Shown in pieces: positions 26,862 through 35,537 of a DNA stretch of 64,000 nucleotides. Under the pieces are notes generated by a model. It saw only the letters and a list, made by a program, of their open reading frames with translations, did not search any database and had not been told where the DNA came from. This DNA is from an uncultured Alphaproteobacteria bacterium (GTDB lineage Bacteria > Pseudomonadota > Alphaproteobacteria > HIMB59 > GCA-002718135). The translations under genes and the position numbers were made by a program. The stretch covers positions 186,001-250,000 of the forward strand of contig CACOPD010000001.1 in NCBI GenBank assembly GCA_902628835.1. Reading direction: 5' to 3'. Each line of letters starts with the position of its first letter. Positions within the stretch are counted from its first letter, which is position 1.

Positions 26862-27425
26862 ATGGTTGAATTTAAAGGTACAAAATCTTCTTGGGGCTTA
26901 GTTGCAAAGCTTTTTCATTGGTCATTAGCACTTCTTCTTTTTTGGCAAGTTGCAACAGGGATTAGCCTTCATAATATGGAATTTTCTCCTCTAAAAATGG
27001 GTTTTATTATTACACATAAATTTTTTGGCACATTGGTCTTTAGTTTGGTTGTGCTTAGATTAATGTGGAAATACATATTTAATACTCATCCAAAATATGA
27101 AAATATTCCATTATTTCATAAATTGGTTTCGAATTTAGTCCATTTTACACTTTATGGTTTAGTTATTTTTATTCCTATACAGGGTACTTATATGACGTGG
27201 TTAGAAGGAAGTGATGTTTATCTCTTGGGATTAATAAAAATACCTCCTTTAATTGAGGAGAATTTTTTTCTATATCCTCAAGCTCTAACAATACATTACT
27301 ATTCAGCAATTGTTCTAACAATTCTTTTTTCACTTCATATAGGGGCAGCATTATACCATCGATTTATGATTAAAGATAAATATGGTGTCTGGAAAAGAAT
27401 GGCTTTTAGTAGAAGTAAGGTGTGA
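26862..27425 (+). CDS. Cytochrome b561 family protein
   Basis: A 187-residue, four-helix membrane cytochrome. Heme-ligand histidines fall in the expected helices: KLFHWSLALLLFWQ near residue 16, ITHKFFGTLVFSLVVLRLMW near 50, and LHIGAALYHRFM near 158. The WGLVAKLFHW start is typical of the bacterial b561/YodB group, which oxidises ubiquinol and can quench superoxide. Placed 42 bp from divergent hemC and 55 bp before hemA, it ties a heme protein to the heme genes. Confidence 0.9.
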   Translation: MVEFKGTKSSWGLVAKLFHWSLALLLFWQVATGISLHNMEFSPLKMGFIITHKFFGTLVFSLVVLRLMWKYIFNTHPKYENIPLFHKLVSNLVHFTLYGLVIFIPIQGTYMTWLEGSDVYLLGLIKIPPLIEENFFLYPQALTIHYYSAIVLTILFSLHIGAALYHRFMIKDKYGVWKRMAFSRSKV

Positions 27426-27480
27426 CAATTCATTCAATTAAACACTTACAATTAAACATAGGGTAAGATATCTAACAAAT

Positions 27481-28716
27481 ATGCAATATAAAAACTTCTT
27501 TAAAACTGAATTAAAAAATCTGAAAGAACAAGGACTTTATAGAGATTTTAGAAATATAGATAGACCTATAAAAAGCTTTCCAAATGCAGATGAAAGTTTC
27601 AGAAATAAAGAAAGAGAAGTTGAGGTTTGGTGCTCAAATGACTATTTAAATATGAGTCAACATCCAGAAGTTGTAAATGAAATAGTAAAAACACTGCTTG
27701 AGTATGGATCTGGTTCAGGTGGAACAAGAAATATTTCAGGTACATCAACTTATCACACTGAACTTGAAAAGAAGCTCGCAAATGTTCATAACAAAGAAGC
27801 GGCATTAGTTTTTGCTTCTGCATATACTGCAAACCAATCAACATTATGGACTCTTGGAAAAAAAATTAAAGATATTGAAATATTTTCTGATGAATTAAAT
27901 CATGCATCTTTAATACAGGGTATTAAAAACAGTGGAGCTAAGTGTCATATATTTAAACACAATGACATTGATCATTTAGAGCAGTTAATAAAAGAAGCAA
28001 ATCCGGATAATCCTAAATTAATAGTTTTTGAAAGTTTATACTCTATGGAAGGTATAAGATCACCAATAATTAAAATAGTAGAATTGGCCAAAAAATATAA
28101 CTGTATGACATATTTAGACGAAGTTCATTCAGTTGGACTTTACGGCGAAGAAGGTAAAGGTATTGCAGTAGAAATGGGTGTTGAAGATAAAATAGATATT
28201 ATCAATGGAACTTTAGCTAAAGCATATGGTCAAATGGGTGGCTATATTGCAGCTAGTTCAGAAATTATTGATTATATTAGAAGTTTTGCACCAGGTTTTA
28301 TTTTTACAACATCTATTTGTCCATCAATTGCTGCTGGAGCAGCAAAAGCAATAGATATTGTATCCCTAGCAGAGCAACTAAGGATAAGAATAAAAGAAAA
28401 TGCATCTTTAATAAGAGAAAAATTAGACTCTCTCGCAATTCCTTATTTAGATACAAATTCTCATATTGTAGCAGTATTAATTAATGATCCTTTTCTATGT
28501 AAGAAAGTATCTAAAGATCTAATTGATGATCACGGTATTTATGCACAACCAATTTTTTATCCAACCGTACCTAAAGGTTTAGAAAGACTAAGAATAACTG
28601 TAACTCCAAAACATAGAAAAGAACATATCGAAAAAATGATTAAGGCTCTTGATACGGTATGGTCTAAAAATAGTTTACCAAGAAAAAATATTAATAGGGT
28701 TACTGTTAATATTTAG
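27481..28716 (+). CDS. hemA: 5-aminolevulinate synthase
   Basis: A 411-residue PLP enzyme that condenses glycine with succinyl-CoA, the first committed step of heme synthesis in alphaproteobacteria (Shemin route). [17 protein letters not shown] near residue 48, [17 protein letters not shown] near 78, [15 protein letters not shown] near 213 and [16 protein letters not shown] near 240 (PLP-binding Lys) are diagnostic and separate it from KBL and BioF. Presence of this enzyme supports the alphaproteobacterial placement. Its stop codon overlaps the convergent DMT transporter by 4 bp. Confidence 0.97.
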   Translation: MQYKNFFKTELKNLKEQGLYRDFRNIDRPIKSFPNADESFRNKEREVEVWCSNDYLNMSQHPEVVNEIVKTLLEYGSGSGGTRNISGTSTYHTELEKKLANVHNKEAALVFASAYTANQSTLWTLGKKIKDIEIFSDELNHASLIQGIKNSGAKCHIFKHNDIDHLEQLIKEANPDNPKLIVFESLYSMEGIRSPIIKIVELAKKYNCMTYLDEVHSVGLYGEEGKGIAVEMGVEDKIDIINGTLAKAYGQMGGYIAASSEIIDYIRSFAPGFIFTTSICPSIAAGAAKAIDIVSLAEQLRIRIKENASLIREKLDSLAIPYLDTNSHIVAVLINDPFLCKKVSKDLIDDHGIYAQPIFYPTVPKGLERLRITVTPKHRKEHIEKMIKALDTVWSKNSLPRKNINRVTVNI

Positions 28717-29615
28717 GTTTTAATATTCATATCAATCTGTCTTGCAGCAAAACCATAATAAACGACTGCTAACGTTATTATAAAACCTCCAATAATTACT
28801 GTGGTACTTGGTACCTCATTAATCCCAAAAATAGGAAGCCATACCCAAAGAACTCCTCCAACGACTTCCATTAAAGATAAAAGTGCGAGCTCAGCTGAAG
28901 GTAAATATTTTGCACCAAGGCTATAAAGTATCAAACCAGTTGCAACTATTAATCCATGAAGTATGCTTAAATAACTATTTATTTCAGGCATTAATATAAA
29001 AGGCTCAAAAGAAAACCCTAAGACAAAGAAAGCAAATATTGTACAAAATAATCCAGCTAAAACAACTGTTGTGAACTTGGGAGTTTCAGGTTTCCATCTG
29101 ATTGTTACAGTATATAGAGCAAAACCAGTTGCAGATATGAATCCTATAATTGCACCTAAGGCTGTTCCTGAAATACTATCATTTATAATCATTATGCAAA
29201 CACCAATAAATGCAACAACCATTGCAATTAATGTTGATTTTTTAAGTATTTCGCCAAGAACAAAATAGCCCACAATAGCTGCAATAAAAGGCATAGCTGC
29301 TAACATAAATAATGTAACAGCAGCACTTGTCATAGTAATAGAAAAGATAAATCCTGTAAATGCTGTAGCTAAGAATAATCCTCCAAGAATAGAAGATGTT
29401 CCTATTTTGAGAAAATTTTTGTAAAATGCAAAACCTTCACGAAAAAATAAATATAGTAGAAGTATAATAGATATTGTTAAACCTCTATAAAACAAATATT
29501 GAAAAACATATTGATGACCATCAACCATGTATCTAACTGTTAATGCTCCAAAACTCCAAAATATTCCAGCAAGAAAAACTAAACAAAAAGCATATAGATA
29601 AGAATTTTGACTCAT
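28713..29615 (-). CDS. EamA/DMT family transporter
   Basis: A 300-residue protein with ten membrane helices in two EamA repeats. [20 protein letters not shown] near the N-terminus and [26 protein letters not shown] near 103 mark repeat one; [31 protein letters not shown] marks repeat two. DMT proteins mostly export metabolites; no substrate can be assigned. It is convergent with hemA and lies 46 bp from a small putative lipoprotein gene. Confidence 0.88.
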   Translation of the reverse strand: MSQNSYLYAFCLVFLAGIFWSFGALTVRYMVDGHQYVFQYLFYRGLTISIILLLYLFFREGFAFYKNFLKIGTSSILGGLFLATAFTGFIFSITMTSAAVTLFMLAAMPFIAAIVGYFVLGEILKKSTLIAMVVAFIGVCIMIINDSISGTALGAIIGFISATGFALYTVTIRWKPETPKFTTVVLAGLFCTIFAFFVLGFSFEPFILMPEINSYLSILHGLIVATGLILYSLGAKYLPSAELALLSLMEVVGGVLWVWLPIFGINEVPSTTVIIGGFIITLAVVYYGFAARQIDMNIKT

Positions 29616-29661
29616 TGTTTAAAGGTCAAACCATTAAATTTAATAAAAGTAAATTAGTATT

Positions 29662-29799
29662 TTAATTATTTACCTTAATACCTACTTCATTACTTCCTGA
29701 AATCTTAAAATTAACTTTGTTATCATCATTTTTTTGCATTTCAGATACAGATGACATTTTACAACTTATAACAAAAAAGAATAATAAAATTATTGGCAA
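29662..29799 (-). CDS. Putative small lipoprotein
   Basis: A 45-codon frame starting at TTG 29799, overlapping by 8 bp the end of the pentapeptide-repeat gene. It reads MPIILLFFFVISCKMSSVSE at the N-terminus: a short hydrophobic stretch ending VISC, which fits a lipobox with Cys13, then a polar tail with KVNFKISGSNEVGIKV. The non-ATG start and small size make it uncertain, but it is the only feature that explains the 174 bp between its neighbours, and it follows a gene that also has a lipobox. Confidence 0.4.
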   Translation of the reverse strand: MPIILLFFFVISCKMSSVSEMQKNDDNKVNFKISGSNEVGIKVNN

Positions 29800-30293
29800 A
29801 TACCTATAGACCCAAGAGCACATTTTTTTCCATCTACCCAAATAGCATTTGACAAATTTGCTTCATCAAAAATTGCACCGGAAATATTAGCACCAAGTAG
29901 ATTGGCCTCATATAAGTTTGCACCTTTAAAAGTAGCTCCAAAAAGATTAGATCCTTCAAGATTTACTTTTGCAAGATTCGCATTGTCAAAATTAGCATTA
30001 TTACAATTTGCACCCTGCAAATTAGAAGAGTATAAATTCGAATTACTAAAATTTGAGAAGATAAAATTACCAATAGATAGATTTGAGTTATTAAGCTGAG
30101 ATTTTTCAAAATTAGATAAAGATAAATTAACTCCTGACATTTGAGCATTTACCAAGCCAGTCCCAGATAGATCTAAATTTTCTACAAAATTACAATTGGT
30201 CCAATCCACTTCATTTGCTGGTTGATCACTACAAGCAGCAAGTACAGAATACGAACTAGAAATAATTAAAATAAATAAAAATAAAAATCTCAT
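29790..30293 (-). CDS. Pentapeptide-repeat lipoprotein
   Basis: A 167-residue protein with a lipoprotein signal: hydrophobic residues 2-18, then VLAAC with Cys20 as the likely lipidated residue. From about residue 40 to 150 it is built of A(D/N)LXX-type pentapeptides (FENANLSG-like units such as GANLYEANLLGANISGAIF), which form a right-handed quadrilateral beta helix. Two cysteines near the end (KKCALGSIGICQ) could form a disulfide. Periplasm-facing pentapeptide proteins have no common known function. Transcribed with the small lipoprotein frame downstream. Confidence 0.82.
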   Translation of the reverse strand: MRFLFLFILIISSSYSVLAACSDQPANEVDWTNCNFVENLDLSGTGLVNAQMSGVNLSLSNFEKSQLNNSNLSIGNFIFSNFSNSNLYSSNLQGANCNNANFDNANLAKVNLEGSNLFGATFKGANLYEANLLGANISGAIFDEANLSNAIWVDGKKCALGSIGICQ

Positions 30294-30334
30294 ATATATT
30301 TTTTATGATGAGTTTATGTTTAATTTAAGGCAAA

Positions 30335-32101
30335 TTAGCGGGAGGTTAGTTTTAATTCAATCCTTCTATTTTGTTGAAGGTCACTTTCAGTTTCTCCATC
30401 ACTTATGGGGTAAAATTCTCCATATCCTGCTGATGCCAGTCTATTTGGAGGAAATCCAAGGTCAAGAAGAAGTTTTAATACTGTGTTGGCTCTAGCTGAA
30501 GATAATTCCCAATTGGATGGGTATCTAATTGTCTGTATAGGTCTTTTATCAGTATGACCTTCCACCATTATAATCCAGTCAATATCTGATGGAATATCAT
30601 TAGTTGTTTCTTTTAAAGTGAGACCAATTTCACTTAACTTTTCTTTTCCAGATACTTGTAAATCTGCTGAAGCAGAATCAAAAAGAAGCTCTGACTCAAA
30701 AATAAATCTATCTCCAACAATTTTAATGTCTTTTCTATCACCTAAAATTGATTGTAATTTTCCAAAAAACTCTGATCTATATTTTTGAAGTTCAAATACT
30801 TTAGATGTAAGAGCCTTGTTTAATTTTTCACCAAGTACCTCTATTTCTAAATCTTTAATCAAAGCCTGACTTTCACTTGCCTCTAGAGCACTATTTAGTA
30901 ATGCTATTTCTTTTTGTAAGGTATCAATTTGATTTGAAAGAATTTCTACTTGTTCTAAGGTTTTTGAAGCCTGTATTTCCATTTTTTCAATCTCTTCAAG
31001 AGAAGTTTCTTTTTGTATTTGCTTCTCTTCTTCTAATGAAACAATTTGATTTTGGAGAAGCTCAAGTTTTTCAAGTTGCTTTTTTTGTTTTTCTTCGGAT
31101 AAAGAAAGTACATTATTTAATTCAGATATTTTTCCACGAAGATTAAAAATGGTATTATCTTTCTCCAGCAGGTCTTTATTTAATCTAGCTAACTCTTCAT
31201 TTTTGAACCTAATTGCATCGAGTTGTTCATTAAGTGATGCATCTTTTAAACCAAGACTATCGTTTATTTCTAAAAGATCATTCATCAGTTCTTGATATTG
31301 AGATATCTGACTTTGCAATTCTTCATCTCTTAAAGATAATTCAATATTTGTTTTCTCTAATTCCTTATTTAAACTTAGTAATTCCTCATTTTTGTTTTTG
31401 ATTGCAAATAATTGCTCTTCAATTCCTACATCCTCTAGGCCCAAACTTTCATTAATTGCAATTAAATTGTTATTCTTTTCATTTAATTCTGCAATTGTAG
31501 CTTTAAGAGATTTCTCACTTTCTATTAGTTTAAAATTGGTATTATCTAATTCTTGATTAAGTATTTTAAGTTGATCAATTCTTGTTGCTAGTGCTTTATT
31601 AATTCTTTCTCCCAAACCTTCCGTTTCAAGTAAAGCAATTTCTTGTCCTTCATAAGTTTCTAAAGCATTTGCAACAATTCTTAACTCTTTTAGGAGACTG
31701 CTAATTTGGTCTGATAAAGCAATAATATTTTGCTCTTGGACAAATAGTTCTGATCGTTTTTTTGCAACATCTGTTTGTAATTGTTCACTTAATAATTGTT
31801 CACTTTGTAAACTTAATTGAGTATCTTCAAGTTGTTTCTCGGTTTCTGAGAGAGTTGAGAGAGCTTTCTCTTTGTCCTTAGTTTCAATTACTAATATTTT
31901 TGAAAGTTCATTAATTTGTGATCTTAAATCTTGTAGTGCTTTATCTCTTCCCGATATTGCATCACTTAAATATATTTGTGAAACTGTAAAAACCATTAAA
32001 ACAAAGATAATAACAATCAATAATGTTGCTAAAACATCTACAAAACCTGGCCAAATATTTGTTGTATCAGCAAGTCTATTTCTTAAAGACCTAATAGACA
32101 T
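30335..32101 (-). CDS. MotB/OmpA-type peptidoglycan-binding protein with long coiled coil
   Basis: A 588-residue protein with one N-terminal membrane helix (FVDVLATLLIVIIFVLMVFTV, residues 20-40), a long coiled coil from about 50 to 440, and a C-terminal OmpA-like domain (VEGHTDKRPIQ near 513, NWELSSARANTV near 530, QNRRIELKL at the end) that binds peptidoglycan. The WPGFVDVLATLLIVIIF helix is the type that inserts into a MotA/ExbB-like proton channel. The coiled coil contains three 63-residue repeats (see findings). It directly follows the MotA-like partner, 2 bp apart. A proton-driven envelope machine is inferred; no flagellar genes are in the window. Confidence 0.88.
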   Translation of the reverse strand: MSIRSLRNRLADTTNIWPGFVDVLATLLIVIIFVLMVFTVSQIYLSDAISGRDKALQDLRSQINELSKILVIETKDKEKALSTLSETEKQLEDTQLSLQSEQLLSEQLQTDVAKKRSELFVQEQNIIALSDQISSLLKELRIVANALETYEGQEIALLETEGLGERINKALATRIDQLKILNQELDNTNFKLIESEKSLKATIAELNEKNNNLIAINESLGLEDVGIEEQLFAIKNKNEELLSLNKELEKTNIELSLRDEELQSQISQYQELMNDLLEINDSLGLKDASLNEQLDAIRFKNEELARLNKDLLEKDNTIFNLRGKISELNNVLSLSEEKQKKQLEKLELLQNQIVSLEEEKQIQKETSLEEIEKMEIQASKTLEQVEILSNQIDTLQKEIALLNSALEASESQALIKDLEIEVLGEKLNKALTSKVFELQKYRSEFFGKLQSILGDRKDIKIVGDRFIFESELLFDSASADLQVSGKEKLSEIGLTLKETTNDIPSDIDWIIMVEGHTDKRPIQTIRYPSNWELSSARANTVLKLLLDLGFPPNRLASAGYGEFYPISDGETESDLQQNRRIELKLTSR

Positions 32102-32103
32102 TA

Positions 32104-33129
32104 TTATTTTTTAATTTTCTTTAATTCTTTTTCAATATTCTGAAAATATTCTTTTATTTTTTTTGCTTCTAACATTCCATTTTTACTTAAGGCTTCTGAT
32201 AAATTCATAAGTGAAGACTGTGTGTTTAACTGGGAAGATAAAAAGTTTGATAGTTGTTTATCAAGATTGGATGAATTCGAATTTATTTTATTAAGTATTT
32301 CATTAAATTTATCTAAATTTTTTGAAATTTTAGTTTGATTTTCTGATGATTTTTTAAAAGCATTTAAAAGATTTTCTAAATTATCATAAATTTTTTGTAT
32401 TGCTTCACCAGTTGGTTTATCTTCAACTTTAGAAAAATCTGGTGATGAATTAGAATTCAGTATTTTCTCAAAGTATTGACTAAATTTATTTTGAGCTTGA
32501 CCAAGATTTAGATCAAGTAATCCTAATATTAGAGAACCAGCTAAACCCAACAATGAACTACTAAATGCAATACTCATTCCTTCTAGCGGGGCATTTAATC
32601 CATCTTTAAGAGAATTAAAAAAACCTGCAACATTTGTATCATCTATACCTAGGCCACTAATAACATTTCCGACAGATCCAATAGTTTTAAGAAGACCCCA
32701 GAAAGTTCCAAGGAGTCCTAAAAAGACAAGCAATCCAACTAAGTAACGAGAAGTTTCTCTTATGCCTATCAAAGTCATATCTGAATTTTCTATCAATCTA
32801 TTAATTGATGAACTTTTAAAAACAAATTTTCCATCAAGATTTTTTAATTCAAGAGAAATATTTTTGTCCTGCCCTCTTAAATTTGAAAATGCTTCTATAG
32901 AATTAGTAATATTGAAATTAGAGTAAGACATATATTTATCATTTAAATTAATTAGGTGAAAAAAATTAAATGCAATTCCAGTTAATAAAGCTAATAAAAT
33001 TATAATATTAATAAAGATATTTGATAAAAAGGCATTTTGTAAAACTGGGTATAATAATACAACAATAACAAATGTAGCGACTAAAAATATTGATGCTCTA
33101 ATAATATAATTGTTAAGTGATTGTGCCAT
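32104..33129 (-). CDS. MotA/TolQ/ExbB-type proton channel protein
   Basis: A 341-residue membrane protein. Two N-terminal helices (about 10-50) are followed by a cytoplasmic segment, then YLVGLLVFLGLLGTFWGLLKTIG near 131 and MSIAFSSSLLGLAGSLILGLLDL near 187, the paired helices that form the proton path in MotA/TolQ/ExbB. A coiled C-terminal tail (about 240-341) follows. It pairs with the OmpA-domain protein encoded next, so the two form a stator-like unit anchored to the cell wall. Upstream of it, cfa is on the same strand after a 50 bp gap. Confidence 0.87.
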   Translation of the reverse strand: MAQSLNNYIIRASIFLVATFVIVVLLYPVLQNAFLSNIFINIIILLALLTGIAFNFFHLINLNDKYMSYSNFNITNSIEAFSNLRGQDKNISLELKNLDGKFVFKSSSINRLIENSDMTLIGIRETSRYLVGLLVFLGLLGTFWGLLKTIGSVGNVISGLGIDDTNVAGFFNSLKDGLNAPLEGMSIAFSSSLLGLAGSLILGLLDLNLGQAQNKFSQYFEKILNSNSSPDFSKVEDKPTGEAIQKIYDNLENLLNAFKKSSENQTKISKNLDKFNEILNKINSNSSNLDKQLSNFLSSQLNTQSSLMNLSEALSKNGMLEAKKIKEYFQNIEKELKKIKK

Positions 33130-33179
33130 AAATAAAAGATTATATCACCTGAGTTTGAAATTCAATAAATATAAAGTGC

Positions 33180-34364
33180 TTAGTTGTAAATATAATTTCT
33201 CGTAAGAGGCAAATTGTTAATATTCTTTGCTATTTGTATTTGAAAAACGACATTACCCATATTTACAAAAGAGTACTTACTTGCTAATAGATAAAATTCC
33301 CACATTCTAAAGAAACGTTGATCGAACATATTTATAATTTTATCTTTATTTTCCATAACATTTTGATACCAACGTGTAAGAGTATGAGCATAATGTAGTC
33401 TTAATACTTCAACATCAGTGACATTTATATTAAGTTTTTGTGTTTCTTTTATTACTTCAGATAGTGATGGAATATAACCTCCTGGAAAGATATACTTTCG
33501 TATCCAAGGACTCGTAGCAGTTGGTTTACCCCTTTGGCCAATTGTATGTAAAAGAAAAACTCCGTTCTGTTTCAAAATATTATTAACTTTACTGAGGTAT
33601 GTTTTAAAATATTTAATTCCAACATGTTCAAACATACCAACAGATACTATACGATCATATTTTTCTGTTTCATTTCTATAATCTTGTAAAGCAAATGTAA
33701 CTTTATCACTTAAGCCTTCTTTTTGTGCACGTTCAGAGGCTGTATTAAATTGATTTTCTGAAAGCGTAATTCCTTTAACTTTAGCTCCAGTAGATTTTGC
33801 TATTTCTATTGCCATACCGCCCCAACCACATCCAATATCAAGAACATTCATATTTTTATCAATTTGCAGTTTTCTGATTATATGTTGTTTTTTATCTTTC
33901 TGTGCTTGTTCCAAGCTTATGTTAGGATTATGAAAATAGGCACATGAATACTGCATATCTTTGTCCAAAAACAGTTTGTATAAATCTTCATTTATATCAT
34001 AGTGATGTGCAACATTATTTTTTGAATTATCAAGCTGATTAATCTGCTGAAGGGGCATAAAAATAGAAGATAAATATTCGTAAAATTTATAAAATTTGTT
34101 GTTTGAAATAAAATCATCGTAACATTTAGTAATTAGGTTAAGAAATTCTTCTATGGTTCCCTTTTCAATAATTAAGTCTTCATTCATATAAGCTTCACCA
34201 ATATGTAAATTAGGATTAAAAAAAAGTTTTCTTTCAGTAGATTTGTTTTTTAATCTAATACGAACGTATGGATTTGAGCTTCCAAATTTATAAATTTTAT
34301 CACTAGAGTCAATTATTTCTAATGTTCCGTCAAAATTTAGTTTTTTCAGTACACTAAATAACAT
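33180..34364 (-). CDS. cfa: Cyclopropane-fatty-acyl-phospholipid synthase family methyltransferase
   Basis: A 394-residue SAM-dependent enzyme. The SAM site MNVLDIGCGWGGMAIEIAK lies near residues 167-185; HHYDINEDLYKLFLDKDMQYSCAYF near 116-140 and VSVGMFEHVGIKYF near 239 are classic CFA synthase elements; GGYIPSLSE near 293 follows. It adds a methylene bridge to unsaturated acyl chains of membrane lipids, or methylates them in related enzymes. Length matches E. coli Cfa. The neighbours give no further clue. Confidence 0.93.
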   Translation of the reverse strand: MLFSVLKKLNFDGTLEIIDSSDKIYKFGSSNPYVRIRLKNKSTERKLFFNPNLHIGEAYMNEDLIIEKGTIEEFLNLITKCYDDFISNNKFYKFYEYLSSIFMPLQQINQLDNSKNNVAHHYDINEDLYKLFLDKDMQYSCAYFHNPNISLEQAQKDKKQHIIRKLQIDKNMNVLDIGCGWGGMAIEIAKSTGAKVKGITLSENQFNTASERAQKEGLSDKVTFALQDYRNETEKYDRIVSVGMFEHVGIKYFKTYLSKVNNILKQNGVFLLHTIGQRGKPTATSPWIRKYIFPGGYIPSLSEVIKETQKLNINVTDVEVLRLHYAHTLTRWYQNVMENKDKIINMFDQRFFRMWEFYLLASKYSFVNMGNVVFQIQIAKNINNLPLTRNYIYN

Positions 34365-34450
34365 GATTTTAATATTTTAAGAAAATCGTTACTTATGTCA
34401 ATAACTCTAAATAATTAACATTAGTTAAAAAATAATTTGAAGAGTTAGAC

Positions 34451-34675
34451 TTAAGCAGCAATGCGACGATTTTTTTGAGCTTCTTTTTCCTTTTTAAGCT
34501 CTTTCTCGTCAATATAAGCAACATCACAGTGATTCTGACAGTAAGGCTTTCCGGCAATTGTATCAGCTTCACAAAAATGGAAGTCTTTTTCTTGTGGATC
34601 ACCAATTGGCCATTGGCAACTTGAGAAGCTATGCATGACACTGTTTTGTTTAAAATAGTTTTTTAATATAGACAT
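34451..34675 (-). CDS. Stand-alone GcrA C-terminal (zinc-finger-like) domain protein
   Basis: A 74-residue protein. Residues 15-53 match the C-terminal part of the alphaproteobacterial cell-cycle regulator GcrA: SCQWPIGDPQEKDFHFC, then AGKPYCQNHCDVAY. Cys20, Cys35, Cys46 and Cys50 could bind zinc. In GcrA this region lies after a sigma70-contacting and DNA-binding N-terminal domain, which is absent here. A lysine/glutamate-rich helix closes the chain. The start at ATG 34675 leaves only 14 residues before the domain. It might modulate RNA polymerase or be a decayed GcrA; function unknown. Confidence 0.82.
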   Translation of the reverse strand: MSILKNYFKQNSVMHSFSSCQWPIGDPQEKDFHFCEADTIAGKPYCQNHCDVAYIDEKELKKEKEAQKNRRIAA

Positions 34676-34714
34676 AATTTTTTATATTTATTAATTTCGA
34701 GGTAGTTTATATTT

Positions 34715-34819
34715 ATGAAAAAACCAGTATTCAATATCAAATATAAAAAAGTTGTTAATTATCAATATGTTAGTATCTTAATCTTTTTGACCTACTATAT
34801 GTTGATGTCTAATTTTTAA
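34715..34819 (+). CDS. Possible 34-residue membrane peptide
   Basis: A short frame, MKKPVFNIKYKK at the start and a hydrophobic second half (YVSILIFLTYYMLM) that could span the membrane. GAGG lies 12 bases before the ATG, rather far. It occupies most of the 159 bp gap between the GcrA-like gene and the small membrane-protein gene. No recognisable family; may be a chance frame. Confidence 0.2.
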   Translation: MKKPVFNIKYKKVVNYQYVSILIFLTYYMLMSNF

Positions 34820-34834
34820 AAAAAACGAATCGGT

Positions 34835-35017
34835 TTATCTAAAAAACAAAATTGCAAATAAAATTACCACAAAAAATGAATAGGATTTTATTACAAAACT
34901 TTTAGTTAATTTAGATTTTGGAGGTTTTCTTAAATATATAAAGAAAACAATAGTGCTCCAAAATAATAATAGTATTACCCAACCGGTTAAAAATGCATAA
35001 TAAAAATCTACGGACAT
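34835..35017 (-). CDS. Small two-helix membrane protein
   Basis: A 60-residue protein with two hydrophobic helices, about 7-28 and 43-59, joined by a basic linker (YLRKPPKSKLTKSF). It follows msrA by 18 bp on the same strand and is probably co-transcribed. The clear helix-basic loop-helix plan and its position argue for a real gene. No family recognised. Confidence 0.5.
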   Translation of the reverse strand: MSVDFYYAFLTGWVILLLFWSTIVFFIYLRKPPKSKLTKSFVIKSYSFFVVILFAILFFR

Positions 35018-35035
35018 CTATTGTAAAAAATTAAT

Positions 35036-35497
35036 CTATACAGTGCAATGCAAACCAGTTTTTTGAATATATTTTTGATGATATTCCTCAGCTTTGTAAA
35101 ACTGTTTAGCTTCTGATATTTCTGTAACAATATTTAGTCCTGAACTCTTGGTATATTCATTTTTAGAATTAATAGATTTAGTTTTTTGGTCATTGTTGAA
35201 GTAATATATTGCTGATCTATATTGAGTCCCAACATCTGGACCTTGTCTATTTAATGTGGTGGGATCATGACATTTCCAAAAAACTGAAAGAAGTTCTTCA
35301 AAAGATATTTTGGTATCATCAAATTCAACCAAAACTACTTCAGTGTGATTTGTATTTCCTTGGCAAACACTTTCATAAGAAGGGTTGATTGTATTTCCAC
35401 CTGAATAGCCAACTAATGTTTTTATAACACCAGATGTTTTACGAAAAGTTTCTTCCACACCCCAAAAACAACCAGCGCCAAATAAAGCTTTTTCCAT
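35036..35497 (-). CDS. msrA: Peptide-methionine (S)-S-oxide reductase
   Basis: A 153-residue MsrA. The catalytic motif GAGCFWGVEE is at residues 7-16 with Cys10; GYSGG near 29, EVVLVEFDDTKISFEELL near 53 and GTQYRSAIYY near 88 are conserved. It reduces methionine sulfoxide in proteins, with thioredoxin as donor. A C-terminal Cys151 could act as the resolving residue. Divergent from the Nudix gene across 40 bp. Confidence 0.97.
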   Translation of the reverse strand: MEKALFGAGCFWGVEETFRKTSGVIKTLVGYSGGNTINPSYESVCQGNTNHTEVVLVEFDDTKISFEELLSVFWKCHDPTTLNRQGPDVGTQYRSAIYYFNNDQKTKSINSKNEYTKSSGLNIVTEISEAKQFYKAEEYHQKYIQKTGLHCTV

Positions 35498-35537
35498 AAT
35501 GATAAATATATATGTAATATAAAATATATCAATTTTT

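Noticed and set aside
30335..33129. MotA/OmpA-like pair as Zorya-type phage defence (ZorA/ZorB).
   Set aside because: No ZorC, ZorD or ZorE-like gene is adjacent, and the long coiled coil is on the OmpA-domain partner, not on the MotA-like one as in Zorya. A general envelope machine is more likely.
34393..34641. An 82-codon frame on the minus strand over the GcrA-like gene.
   Set aside because: It is in another frame of the GcrA-like gene, lacks any family sequence and is Ser/Lys/Leu-biased noise; the GcrA-like frame has clear conserved residues.
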